Source: Streptomyces sp. SCSIO 30461 (lineage in GTDB: Bacteria > Actinomycetota > Actinomycetes > Streptomycetales > Streptomycetaceae). Taken from it: DNA of 64,000 nucleotides. The notes below the pieces were generated by a model. That model saw only the letters and a list, made by a program, of their open reading frames with translations. It searched no databases and was not told the origin of the DNA. Location of the stretch: assembly GCF_037023745.1 (NCBI RefSeq), contig NZ_CP146101.1:7022001-7086000 (forward strand), read 5' to 3'. Below are positions 17,199 through 24,704 of the stretch, piece after piece (the first letter of the stretch is position 1; every line of letters starts with the position of its first letter). The position numbers and the translations under genes are program-made.

Positions 17199-17480
17199 TT
17201 ACTTGCCCTTGGCGGCTTCCTTGAGCTTCGAGCCCGCGGAGACCTTCACGCTGTAACCGGCCGGGATCTGGATGGGGTCGCCGGTCTGCGGGTTACGCGC
17301 GGTGCGAGCGGCACGGTGGGTGCGCTCGAAGGTGAGGAAGCCGGGGATGGTGACCTTCTCGTCGCCCTTGGCGACGACCTCGCCGACAGTCTCGGCGAGA
17401 GCGGCCAGCACGGCGTCGGCGTCCTTGCGGGTCACCTCGGCGCGGTCGGCCAGCGCGGCCACCAGCTCACTGCGGTTCAT
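17199..17480 (-). CDS. hupA: HU nucleoid-associated protein
   Basis: A 93-residue HU-family DNA-bending protein. It starts MNRSELVAALADRAEVTRKD, has the conserved dimer core and the arm motif ARNPQTGDPIQIPAG, and ends in a short basic tail. This is the short vegetative HU of Streptomyces (HupA type) rather than HupS, which carries a long Lys-rich extension. ATG 17480 is the conserved start; the longer upstream frame is spurious. It converges on murA, and its promoter must lie in 17481-17760. Confidence 0.95.
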   Translation of the reverse strand: MNRSELVAALADRAEVTRKDADAVLAALAETVGEVVAKGDEKVTIPGFLTFERTHRAARTARNPQTGDPIQIPAGYSVKVSAGSKLKEAAKGK

Positions 17481-17866
17481 GTTCTTACTCCCGTGTTCTT
17501 CTTGCCTATGAGGCGTGCCAAGCGGCGGAGCCGCATATCGGACACAGCGAAGCCGATGCTGCCAGGGTGCTCGGACATCCCCGGACCCGGGTCTGTTCGG
17601 CAGACCCTCCGCGTCCATGGGTTCCCCCTAGGGCGCAGGCCCTCAGAGGAGCATCCTGCCCCCACCACCGGCGGGAAAGCCAATCCGGCACCCTCCGGAG
17701 TCACACGAAGAGCGCCACTGCCTCGTCGTGGTGACGTTCCGTCGACTCCCTTGCGACTCCCCGGAGCCATGGGCCGCGGCCATCCACACAGGAGGCCGCG
17801 GGCTCATGGTCCGCCACCCTAGAGGGGCGTTCGGGGCCCGCGACCCGCGACGCGCCGGAGCGCAGG
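17481..17866. other. 386-bp intergenic region upstream of hupA
   Basis: Should hold the hupA promoter and 5' UTR, plus the malic enzyme terminator (17767-17808). Small frames here have no recognisable product. No convincing -10/-35 pair can be named. Confidence 0.5.
17767..17808 (-). terminator. Probable malic enzyme terminator
   Basis: CCGCGGCC (17774-17781) pairs with GGCCGCGG (17794-17801), and flanking CCATG/CATGG extends the stem past a small internal loop. It lies ~60 bases past the malic enzyme stop. Confidence 0.55.
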
Positions 17867-19327
17867 TCAGACCGGCGTGGGTTCGGTCACAACCGCACCG
17901 CCGGCGGAACCCGCGACCGCGGCCGCAGCCGCCTTCGCGGCCCCGCGCACGGCTCCCGCGACCGCTCCGGCGACCTTGTCGTTGAAAACGGACGGGATGA
18001 TGTAGTTCGGGTTCAGCTCGTCCTCGGTGACGACATCCGCGAGGGCCTTCGCAGCCGCGAGCATCATGTCCGTATTCACCGTTCGGGACTGCGCGTCGAG
18101 TAGCCCCCGGAAGACCCCGGGGAACACCAGTACGTTGTTGATCTGGTTGGGGAAGTCGGAGCGCCCGGTGGCCACAACCGCCGCGGTCCGGCGCGCGGTT
18201 GCCGGTTCAACCTCCGGGTCCGGGTTCGCGAGCGCGAACACGATGGAATCGTCGGCCATGGCCGCGACGTCCTCGGCGCCCAGGACGTTGGGTGCGGAGA
18301 CGCCGATGAACACGTCGGCACCCACGACGGCCTGCTTCAGGGTGCCGGTGACGCCTTCCGGGTTGGTGTTGTCGGCGATCCAGCGCAGCGCCGTACCCGG
18401 TGCCGCTTCCACGAGGTCCTCGCGGCCCGCGTGCACCACACCGTGGATGTCGGCGACGACGGCGTGCTTGACGCCGGCCGCGATGAGCAGCTTGAGGATG
18501 GCCGTACCGGCCGCGCCCGCGCCGGACATGACGACCCGTACGTCACCGATCGCCTTGCCCACCACGCGCAGCGCGTTGGTCAGCGCGGCGAGCACCACGA
18601 TGGCTGTACCGTGCTGGTCGTCGTGGAAGACGGGGATGTCGAGGGCCTCGCGCAGCCGCGCCTCGATCTCGAAGCAGCGGGGCGCCGAGATGTCCTCGAG
18701 GTTGATCCCGGCGAAGCCGGGCGCGATCGCCTTGACGATCTCCACGATGGCGTCGGTGTCCTGGGTGTCCAGGCAGATCGGCCAGGCGTCGATGCCGGCG
18801 AAGCGCTTGAAGAGGGCCGCCTTGCCTTCCATCACCGGCAGTGCGGCCTTGGGGCCGATGTTGCCGAGGCCGAGCACGGCGGAGCCGTCGGTCACGACCG
18901 CGACGGAGTTGCGCTTGATGGTGAGGCGGCGGGCGTCCTCGGGGTTCTCGGCGATCGCCATGCAGACGCGGGCCACACCCGGCGTGTAGACCATGGACAG
19001 GTCGTCACGGTTGCGGATGGGGTGCTTGGACTGCATCTCGATCTTGCCGCCGAGGTGCATCAGGAACGTACGGTCGGAGACCTTGCCGAGGACGACACCC
19101 TCGATGCCCCGCAGCTTCTCGACGATCTCGTCGGCATGCGTGGTGGACGTGGCCGCGATCGTGACGTCGATGCGCAGCTTCTCGTGACCGGATGCGGTGA
19201 CGTCGAGGCCGGTGACCGATCCACCCGATGACTCGACCGCCGTCGTGAGCTGGGAGACCGCGGTTCCGCTCGCGGGCACCTCCAGCCGGACCGTCATCGA
19301 GTACGAGACGCTGGGCGCCGTTGCCAT
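17867..19327 (-). CDS. NAD-dependent malic enzyme with N-terminal ACT domain
   Basis: A 486-residue cytoplasmic enzyme for oxidative decarboxylation of malate to pyruvate, linking the TCA cycle to acetyl-CoA and NADH supply. Residues ~8-80 form an ACT-like regulatory domain (MTVRLEVPASGTAVSQL). The malic N-domain follows, with the catalytic region YTPGVARVC, KRNSVAVVTDGSAVLGLGN and the metal-binding EDISAPRCFEIE and FHDDQHGTAI. The C-terminal Rossmann domain carries GAGAAG. ATG 19327 has AGAGGAA 7 bases upstream. The C terminus is Ala-rich. NAD rather than NADP preference is inferred from close Streptomyces relatives. Confidence 0.93.
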   Translation of the reverse strand: MATAPSVSYSMTVRLEVPASGTAVSQLTTAVESSGGSVTGLDVTASGHEKLRIDVTIAATSTTHADEIVEKLRGIEGVVLGKVSDRTFLMHLGGKIEMQSKHPIRNRDDLSMVYTPGVARVCMAIAENPEDARRLTIKRNSVAVVTDGSAVLGLGNIGPKAALPVMEGKAALFKRFAGIDAWPICLDTQDTDAIVEIVKAIAPGFAGINLEDISAPRCFEIEARLREALDIPVFHDDQHGTAIVVLAALTNALRVVGKAIGDVRVVMSGAGAAGTAILKLLIAAGVKHAVVADIHGVVHAGREDLVEAAPGTALRWIADNTNPEGVTGTLKQAVVGADVFIGVSAPNVLGAEDVAAMADDSIVFALANPDPEVEPATARRTAAVVATGRSDFPNQINNVLVFPGVFRGLLDAQSRTVNTDMMLAAAKALADVVTEDELNPNYIIPSVFNDKVAGAVAGAVRGAAKAAAAAVAGSAGGAVVTEPTPV

Positions 19328-19378
19328 GGCCGGGTTCCTCTGCTTTCCCTAGCTTCATCGAGCTTCATCGCTCAATGA

Positions 19379-19402
19379 CCTGTCCGGCGACGGCCGGACA
19401 GG
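19379..19402. promoter_or_regulatory. Hairpin in the malic enzyme leader
   Basis: CCTGTCCGGC (19379-19388) pairs perfectly with GCCGGACAGG (19393-19402) around a 4-nt loop, about 50 bases upstream of the start codon. It could be a leader hairpin or an operator. Confidence 0.5.
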
Positions 19403-19453
19403 CCTTCCGATCGTCGCACCTACCTGCGAGTAGCTGGTAATACTGTTGCTTTT

Positions 19454-19486
19454 GTTCTCGGAAAGAGTTTTCCACATTACGAGAAC
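19454..19486. promoter_or_regulatory. AT-rich dyad in the malic enzyme promoter region
   Basis: GTTCTCG (19454-19460) and CGAGAAC (19480-19486) form an inverted repeat; the interior also pairs GGAAA with TTTCC. The stretch 19435-19500 is unusually AT-rich for this genome and is the likely promoter zone of the malic enzyme gene. Confidence 0.4.
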
Positions 19487-19504
19487 ATCATAGGAAACGG
19501 AAAA

Positions 19505-19654
19505 CGAGGAGGCCCGCGCCACCTGGGGTGACGCGGGCCTCTTCATACGCCTGTCAGTGGCACCGACCCGCCATGCTCGCCTCGCGGCAAGTGGTCCCTC
19601 TAAGGGACGAAGGTTGGGCCCGGGGGCTTGGATCGAGCCGGTGCCACAGACAGG
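19505..19654 (-). ncRNA. Structured small RNA between malic enzyme and helicase genes
   Basis: On the minus strand the segment begins at about 19654. A 16-bp inverted repeat with one mismatch (19550-19565 with 19639-19654) would close a ~105-nt domain containing the hairpin GTCCCT-CTA-AGGGAC (19594-19608). It is followed by an intrinsic terminator (19509-19541) leading into CTCGTTTT. No convincing peptide is encoded. A promoter-like sequence of the SigR class lies just upstream. From memory, S. coelicolor has a small RNA named for this interval (scr2952); I have not checked that it is the same. Function unknown. Confidence 0.65.
19509..19541 (-). terminator. Intrinsic terminator of the small RNA
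   Basis: GAGGCCCGCG (19509-19518) pairs with CGCGGGCCTC (19532-19541), with an inner CACC/GGTG stem and a 3-nt loop. On the minus strand it is followed by CTCGTTTT, one of the few U-runs after a hairpin in this window. Confidence 0.8.
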
Positions 19655-19656
19655 CT

Positions 19657-19682
19657 AACAAAGAGTCCTGGACGGTGATTCC
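19657..19682 (-). promoter_or_regulatory. SigR-type promoter candidate for the small RNA
   Basis: On the minus strand GGAAT (19682-19678) and GTT (19659-19657) are separated by exactly 18 bases, matching the known Streptomyces SigR consensus GGAAT-N18-GTT. The expected transcription start, about 5-8 bases on, falls at the 5' end of the predicted outer stem. Confidence 0.55.
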
Positions 19683-19804
19683 GCCCGACCGCGGTTGACC
19701 CGGAGTTGACTCCGAACGGATCCGCAGCGGGCTCCGAACGGTCGTACGACGCCGGTCGGCGTGGTCCCCAGGAGCCCTTCGACAGCGGTTCCAGGGCCCC
19801 GGTC

Positions 19805-22147
19805 TCAACCCCTGAGCAGCGCAGGAACCCCGTTCACGGCCGGCTGGTCGGCCTTCGCCGACACCACCGTGAGCTGCTGGGTCGCCCGGGTCAGCGCCAC
19901 GTACAGCACCCGCAGGCCTGCGGCGCTCTCGGCGCCGGCGCCGTTCCCGGAGCGTCCGTTCTGCGAACTGCCCGCCACGATCTCCGCCGGCGACACCACG
20001 ATGGTCGCGTCGTACTCAAGACCCTTGGCCTCCAGCGAACCGAGTGCCACCACCCGGTCGCCCAGTCCGTCCAGCCAGCGGGCGGCATCGGCCCGGCGGT
20101 CCATCGCGACCACCACCCCGATGGTGCCGTCGACCCGCTCCAGCATCCGGCGCACCTCCTCGCGCACCGTGCGCTCCAGATCGTCCCCGGCGACCGTGAA
20201 GCGCGGCACCACGCCCGTGGAGCGCACCGCGCGCGGAGACCGCGCCCCCGGCATGGCGAGCGCCAGCACCCGGGCGGCGAGCTCGGCGATCTCGGAGGGG
20301 TTGCGGTAGTTCACCGTCAGCTCGAAACGGCGGCGGGGTCGGCTGCCCAGCGCCTCGTCACGGGCGGCGGCGGCCTCGTCGGGGTCCGGCCAGGAGGACT
20401 GCGCCGGATCGCCCACGATCGTCCAGGTGGCATGGCGTCCGCGCCGACCGACCATGCGCCACTGCATGGGTGTGAGGTCCTGGGCCTCGTCCACGATGAC
20501 GTGGGCGTACTCGGTCCGCTCTGCCGCCAGCCGCTCGGCCCGCTCACGCTGGGTCTCCTCGCGCTGCGGCATCAGCTCCTCCAGACCGGTGAGCTGGTCC
20601 AGCGGGTCGAGTCCGCGTCTCCTCTTCGGACGGGCCGGGGTGCCCAGCAGCGTCTGCAGTTCGTCCAGCATCGCCACATCGTGCACGGAGCGGCCGTCGC
20701 GGCCGAGGCTGCGGGCGAGTCTGCGCACCTCGCCCGGGTTGAGGATCCGGCGCGCCCAGCGCCCGAGCTGCTTCTCGTCCGCCATGGCGTCCAGTACGGC
20801 GGACGGGGTGAGCTCGGGCCACCAGGCGTTCAGGAAGCCGATGAAGCCGTCCTCCGTCGCCACGTCCTCGTCGAAGGAGGACCGCAGCTCGGCGGCGAGC
20901 TCCGGGTCGCTGTGTCGGGTCGCGGCGCCCGACCGGGCGTACAGCGCGTCCAACAGCAGCCGGCGGGCCCGCGGGCGCAGCAGGTTCACCGGAGCGGTGC
21001 CGCCGAGCACGTTGTGGCGGATGCGCTGGAGCTCGTCGGCCTCCAGTTCGAGGCGGCGCCCGAAGGCGACCACCCGCAGCCGTTCGGGTGCCTCCCCCAG
21101 CTCCAGCGCGCCTCGGGCGGCCTTGCGCAGCACCTTGAGCATCCGCGCTGAGCCCTTGACCCGGGCGACGGCCGGATCGTCGTATGCCGTGGCCTCCACC
21201 CCGTCGACCAGGGAGCCGACCGCGCGGATGGCGACCTGACCCTCCTCGCCCAGGGACGGCAGTACGCCCTCGGTGTACGCGACGAGCAGCGGGGTCGGCG
21301 AGACGATCAGGATGCCGCCCGCGTACCGCCGACGGTCCTGGTAGAGCAGATAGGCGGCACGGTGCAGTGCGACGGCGGTCTTGCCGGTGCCGGGCCCGCC
21401 CTCGACATAGGTCACGGAGGCGGCGGGCGCCCTGATCACCAGGTCCTGTTCCGCTTGGATGGAGGAGACGATGTCCCGCATGGTGTGGCTGCGGGCCTGT
21501 CCGAGCGCCGCCATCAACGCACCGTCACCGATGACGGGCAGTTCGACGCCGCCGAGCAGCGCGGTGACCTCGGGGCGCATCAGGTCGTCCTCGACACCGA
21601 GCACCTTGCGCCCCTTGGACCGGATGACCCTGCGGCGCACCACACGGCCGGGGTCGACCGGGGTCGACCGGTAGAACGGCGCGGCGGCCGGTGCGCGCCA
21701 GTCGATGACCAGTGGCGCGTAGTCGGCGTCAAGCACCCCGAGGCGCCCGATATGGAGGGTCTCGGCGATCTCGGCGGTGTTGTCCTCGCGTACCGCGTCT
21801 TCGGCCGGTTCCACCGAGGTGTAGGCGCCGTCGGGACCGCGCTGGCCGGTCTTGCCGAGCAGCAGGTCGATCCGGCCGAAGAGGAAGTCCTCGAACTCAC
21901 TGTTGAGCCGGTTGAGGTGGATACCGGCGCGGAACACCTGGGCGTCGCGCTCGGCGAGGGCTCCGGGTGTGCCGACCTGGCCGCGTTTGGCGGCATCGTG
22001 CATCAGGAACTCCGCCTCGTGGATCTTCTCCTCGAGGCGGCGGTACACCTGGTCCAGATGTTCCTGCTCGACACCGATCTCACGATCGCGGATCGTGTCG
22101 ACTCTGGTTCCAGCGGATCTGGTACCAGCAGCTTCCTGCGCGGACAC
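19805..22147 (-). CDS. helD: HelD-like SF1 (UvrD/Rep-type) ATPase
   Basis: A 780-residue superfamily 1 ATPase. The N terminus (~25-100) is a helical hairpin region (LDQVYRRLEEKIHEAEFLMH...ALAERDAQVF), as in HelD proteins, where it enters the RNA polymerase secondary channel. Walker A GGPGTGKTAVALH is at 250-262 and Walker B VDEAQDLTPMQW near 570; motif III GDPAQSSWPD, and C-terminal LEAKGLEYDATIVV and LYVALTRATQQL follow. HelD proteins release RNA polymerase from stalled complexes. A DNA-helicase role remains possible. GTG 22147 has AGAAGGGGG 7-8 bases upstream, and that site can be masked by an upstream complement. It lies downstream of sigU-rsuA. Confidence 0.85.
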   Translation of the reverse strand: MSAQEAAGTRSAGTRVDTIRDREIGVEQEHLDQVYRRLEEKIHEAEFLMHDAAKRGQVGTPGALAERDAQVFRAGIHLNRLNSEFEDFLFGRIDLLLGKTGQRGPDGAYTSVEPAEDAVREDNTAEIAETLHIGRLGVLDADYAPLVIDWRAPAAAPFYRSTPVDPGRVVRRRVIRSKGRKVLGVEDDLMRPEVTALLGGVELPVIGDGALMAALGQARSHTMRDIVSSIQAEQDLVIRAPAASVTYVEGGPGTGKTAVALHRAAYLLYQDRRRYAGGILIVSPTPLLVAYTEGVLPSLGEEGQVAIRAVGSLVDGVEATAYDDPAVARVKGSARMLKVLRKAARGALELGEAPERLRVVAFGRRLELEADELQRIRHNVLGGTAPVNLLRPRARRLLLDALYARSGAATRHSDPELAAELRSSFDEDVATEDGFIGFLNAWWPELTPSAVLDAMADEKQLGRWARRILNPGEVRRLARSLGRDGRSVHDVAMLDELQTLLGTPARPKRRRGLDPLDQLTGLEELMPQREETQRERAERLAAERTEYAHVIVDEAQDLTPMQWRMVGRRGRHATWTIVGDPAQSSWPDPDEAAAARDEALGSRPRRRFELTVNYRNPSEIAELAARVLALAMPGARSPRAVRSTGVVPRFTVAGDDLERTVREEVRRMLERVDGTIGVVVAMDRRADAARWLDGLGDRVVALGSLEAKGLEYDATIVVSPAEIVAGSSQNGRSGNGAGAESAAGLRVLYVALTRATQQLTVVSAKADQPAVNGVPALLRG

Positions 22148-22151
22148 CGAA

Positions 22152-22201
22152 GCCCCCTTCTGACGTGCACTGGGCAGCCGTCAACCGTACGCGAAGGGGG
22201 C
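22152..22201 (-). promoter_or_regulatory. Inverted repeat that can sequester the helD ribosome-binding site
   Basis: GAAGGGGGC on the minus strand (22160-22152) contains the ribosome-binding site of the GTG at 22147. Its exact 9-bp complement GCCCCCTTC lies 32 nt earlier in the RNA (22201-22193). The hairpin could terminate the anti-sigma transcript or gate helD translation. Confidence 0.6.
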
Positions 22202-22223
22202 CTCTCGTGTCAGGTGATGGAGG

Positions 22224-23165
22224 TCAGCCGTCGACCTCCACCAGGCGTTTTCCATCGAACGTACGGATCTCGAAGTGATCGATCTCGTTGCGCTCCATGG
22301 CCGTGACGCCGTTGACGTACAGGGGCTTCTGCCCCTTCTCGTCGGTGGCGTCCGGGAGGCCGTAACCCCACTCGGGCACGTTCCAGGAGCCGACGACCTC
22401 TTCCCGGCCTGCCTTGGACACCACGATCAGCTGGCACTTCTCGGGGCCCTTGACGTTCTTGAGCTCCATGACCGTGCGGGTGCCGTAGGGCTTCTGCTCC
22501 AGGCCGATGGTGGCGCTGACCTTGGTGGCCGCGTCGGTGTTCTGGACCTTCTCCGACACCTGGTCGAAGAAGGCGTCCTCGGCGGCGCTGCCGCCGGTGC
22601 TGGGAGGCGCGGCGACGCCCGCCTCCGCGTCGTCGTCGGTCACGACGACCGCGATGACCGGTCCACCCAGGATCAGGACCGCCGAGGCGGCGATCATGAA
22701 CATGCTCCGCTGCCGCTTCCTCGCCCGCTTGACGGCGACCTCGCCGACGAGCTTGTCCAGCATCTGGGGGCTGGGCGCGGTCGGCACCACCGGGGCCGCG
22801 GAACGGCGCGGCGGTTCCATCAGCGTGCTGGTGAACGGCAAGTCGCCCGCCGACGCCTGCGAGCCGCCCGGCTGGCGCTGACGGGGCACCGCGCTCGGGG
22901 CCTCCGCCAGCATCGCCAGCATCGGCGCCATCCCGGAGAACTCCTCGAGGTGGGCGGCGCAGATGTCACAGCCCGCCAGATGCGCCTCGAAAGCGGTGGC
23001 TTCCGCGTCGTCCAGGATTCCGAGTGCGTACGCCCCTACGGTCTCGTGGATCGAGCCCTGCTCGGATGGTTCGGACTGCGGGGGCTGCCCGAACTGACCG
23101 GACTGACCGGACTGACCTGACTGCCCAAACTGCCCGAACTGTCCGTATGGATCCTGTGTGTTCAT
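22224..23165 (-). CDS. rsuA: Zinc-binding anti-sigma factor (RsuA type), membrane-anchored
   Basis: A 313-residue protein. It has a Gln/Gly-rich N-terminal stretch (~8-30), then the anti-sigma domain with the ZAS motif H62-x3-C66-x2-C69 (HLAGCDIC). A basic segment precedes one transmembrane helix (~153-176), and a C-terminal extracytoplasmic domain of ~135 residues follows. The start ATG overlaps the sigma gene stop by 4 bases (ATGA), the usual coupling of an ECF sigma and its antagonist. It would hold the sigma factor at the membrane until a signal releases it. The gene name follows from synteny with S. coelicolor sigU-rsuA, recalled and not searched. Confidence 0.88.
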   Translation of the reverse strand: MNTQDPYGQFGQFGQSGQSGQSGQFGQPPQSEPSEQGSIHETVGAYALGILDDAEATAFEAHLAGCDICAAHLEEFSGMAPMLAMLAEAPSAVPRQRQPGGSQASAGDLPFTSTLMEPPRRSAAPVVPTAPSPQMLDKLVGEVAVKRARKRQRSMFMIAASAVLILGGPVIAVVVTDDDAEAGVAAPPSTGGSAAEDAFFDQVSEKVQNTDAATKVSATIGLEQKPYGTRTVMELKNVKGPEKCQLIVVSKAGREEVVGSWNVPEWGYGLPDATDEKGQKPLYVNGVTAMERNEIDHFEIRTFDGKRLVEVDG

Positions 23166-23749
23166 GCCGTGACCCCCCTCTCCTCCAGAGCGAGCTTCAT
23201 GGAACGCAACGCATAGAAGACACGGGACCGGACGGTCCCGCTCGGTATGCCAAGCGTCTCGGCCGCTTCGTTGACCGTACGCCCCTTGAAGTACGTCTCG
23301 ACGAGTACTTCCCTGTGCGCCGGGGTCAAATCATCAAGCGCATCCGAGAGCGTCATCAGCCACAACGCCTTGTCGATCTCGTCCTCCGCAGGCATGACCT
23401 CCAGCGGCGACGGGTCGACCTCCTGCGGCCGGGCCTGCCGGCTGCGGTGACCGTCGATGACGATGCGGCGTGCGACCGTCACCAGCCAGGGTCGGACAGA
23501 GCCGGTCGCCCTATTGAGCTGTCCGGCGTTTTTCCAGGCACGAATGAGCGTCTCCTGCACCACATCCTCGGCGCGCTGGCGGTCGCCTGCGACGAGACGG
23601 AGTACATAGGCGAGGAGGGGTCCGGCATGCTCCTGATACAGCGCGCGCATCAGCTCCTCGTCGGGGACGGAGGAACTGGCGCGCGTTGTCGCAGCTCGAT
23701 GCCGGGCCTGCCTGGAACGGTCATCGGCCACGGCGGCATCCTTGCGCAC
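23162..23749 (-). CDS. sigU: ECF sigma factor (SigU type)
   Basis: A 195-residue ECF sigma factor with regions 2 (ALYQEHAGPLLAYVLRLVAG...AEDVVQETLIRAWKN) and 4 (LTPAHREVLVETYFKGRTVNEAAETLGIPSGTVRSRV) and no regions 1 or 3. GTG 23749 has GGGAGGT 5-6 bases upstream. It forms an operon with the zinc anti-sigma gene. In S. coelicolor SigU activity interferes with development and affects the secreted proteome (established for sigU; transfer here is by synteny). An autoregulatory promoter would lie in 23750-23997, but I cannot pick it. Confidence 0.9.
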   Translation of the reverse strand: MRKDAAVADDRSRQARHRAATTRASSSVPDEELMRALYQEHAGPLLAYVLRLVAGDRQRAEDVVQETLIRAWKNAGQLNRATGSVRPWLVTVARRIVIDGHRSRQARPQEVDPSPLEVMPAEDEIDKALWLMTLSDALDDLTPAHREVLVETYFKGRTVNEAAETLGIPSGTVRSRVFYALRSMKLALEERGVTA

Positions 23750-23997
23750 CTGAACCTCCCGGTCGAGACCCTGATTGATGTCTGGGCTGCTTCCCTGTCG
23801 CCTCTCACTACGCGGGCGGGCGGCGTTCGTCTCAACGCAGACGCGATTTTCTTCCAGGACTTTTCAGCGGGGCCATCCGGCCGCGCATCTCCCCAGGTCA
23901 CAGCACCTGTCCGCAGACAGCCGTGACTCCGCTCACACGACCGGCCCCACACCCGTCCCTGACTCGCGCCGGGCACGCCCGAGTTGAGCCGCTCCGG

Positions 23998-24567
23998 TCA
24001 GGCCCGTGCGGTGGCCGCCCTGCGCCGATGCCGCGCCACCCGCTCCCGATTGCCGCACACCTCACTCGAACACCAGCGCCTCCGGCGCCCGCGCGATGTG
24101 TCCACATAGACCCGTCGGCACCCGTCGCCTTCGCAACGCCGCAGCGCCGCACGAGCCACCGGATCAGTGAGCAATTCCACAGCGTCGCGGGCCACGGCGG
24201 CGAGCAGCCCGGCGCATTCGGGCCGGCTGAGCGGCGCCCTTACGAGAGCCCCGTCGGCGTCTCGTACGGCCCTGACGGCAGGCGGAGCCGCCGCGGCGGC
24301 GAAGGCGTTGAGCCTGGCGAGTGCGGTGTCGTCGGACCGCCCGTCGATATGAGCGTGCACCAGGCGCGCCACACAGTCGCGCAGTTCGACGAACGCCGGA
24401 ACCCAGCGCACGGTCACCGCCTCCAGCGGCGTCCCCGCGGGCAGCAGCCCGGCTTCCCCAAGCCACCGCCCGAGCGCTCCCGCCCCACCAGGCGCCACTG
24501 CCACCAGATCCAGGCAGACCCGCCCGGCCTCGAACCGCGCGTCCCACCCGCCTGCCTCCGTGGCCAT
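23998..24567 (-). CDS. CGNR zinc-finger domain protein (ABATE domain)
   Basis: A 189-residue protein. The N-terminal ~120 residues match the ABATE/DUF1470 pattern (FEAGRVCLDLVA...LPAGTPLEAVTVRW...LRDCVARLVHAHIDG). The C-terminal zinc finger reads CEGDGCRRVYVDTSRGRRRR...WCSSEVCGNRERVARHRRR, with four Cys and the CGNR box. Family members are thought to be stress-related transcription regulators. It stands alone, upstream of sigU on the same strand with a 248-bp gap. ATG 24567 has no strong ribosome-binding site. Confidence 0.88.
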   Translation of the reverse strand: MATEAGGWDARFEAGRVCLDLVAVAPGGAGALGRWLGEAGLLPAGTPLEAVTVRWVPAFVELRDCVARLVHAHIDGRSDDTALARLNAFAAAAAPPAVRAVRDADGALVRAPLSRPECAGLLAAVARDAVELLTDPVARAALRRCEGDGCRRVYVDTSRGRRRRWCSSEVCGNRERVARHRRRAATARA

Positions 24568-24704
24568 GGGACCAGAGTGCCCCCGGCACGACGGCGCGGG
24601 AAGCCCATGTATCGGTCAGGTCTGGAGGGCGGGCCACCGGAGTCCTGAGGCACTTGGCCTTCGGTGGTCCAACGGGAAGGCTCCCGGACCCGCCAGGGAG
24701 CACG

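Noticed and set aside
22152..22201. Rifamycin-associated element upstream of the HelD-like gene
   Set aside because: The repeat arms do not look like the rifamycin-associated element as I remember it, so I do not assign this gene to the HelR resistance class.
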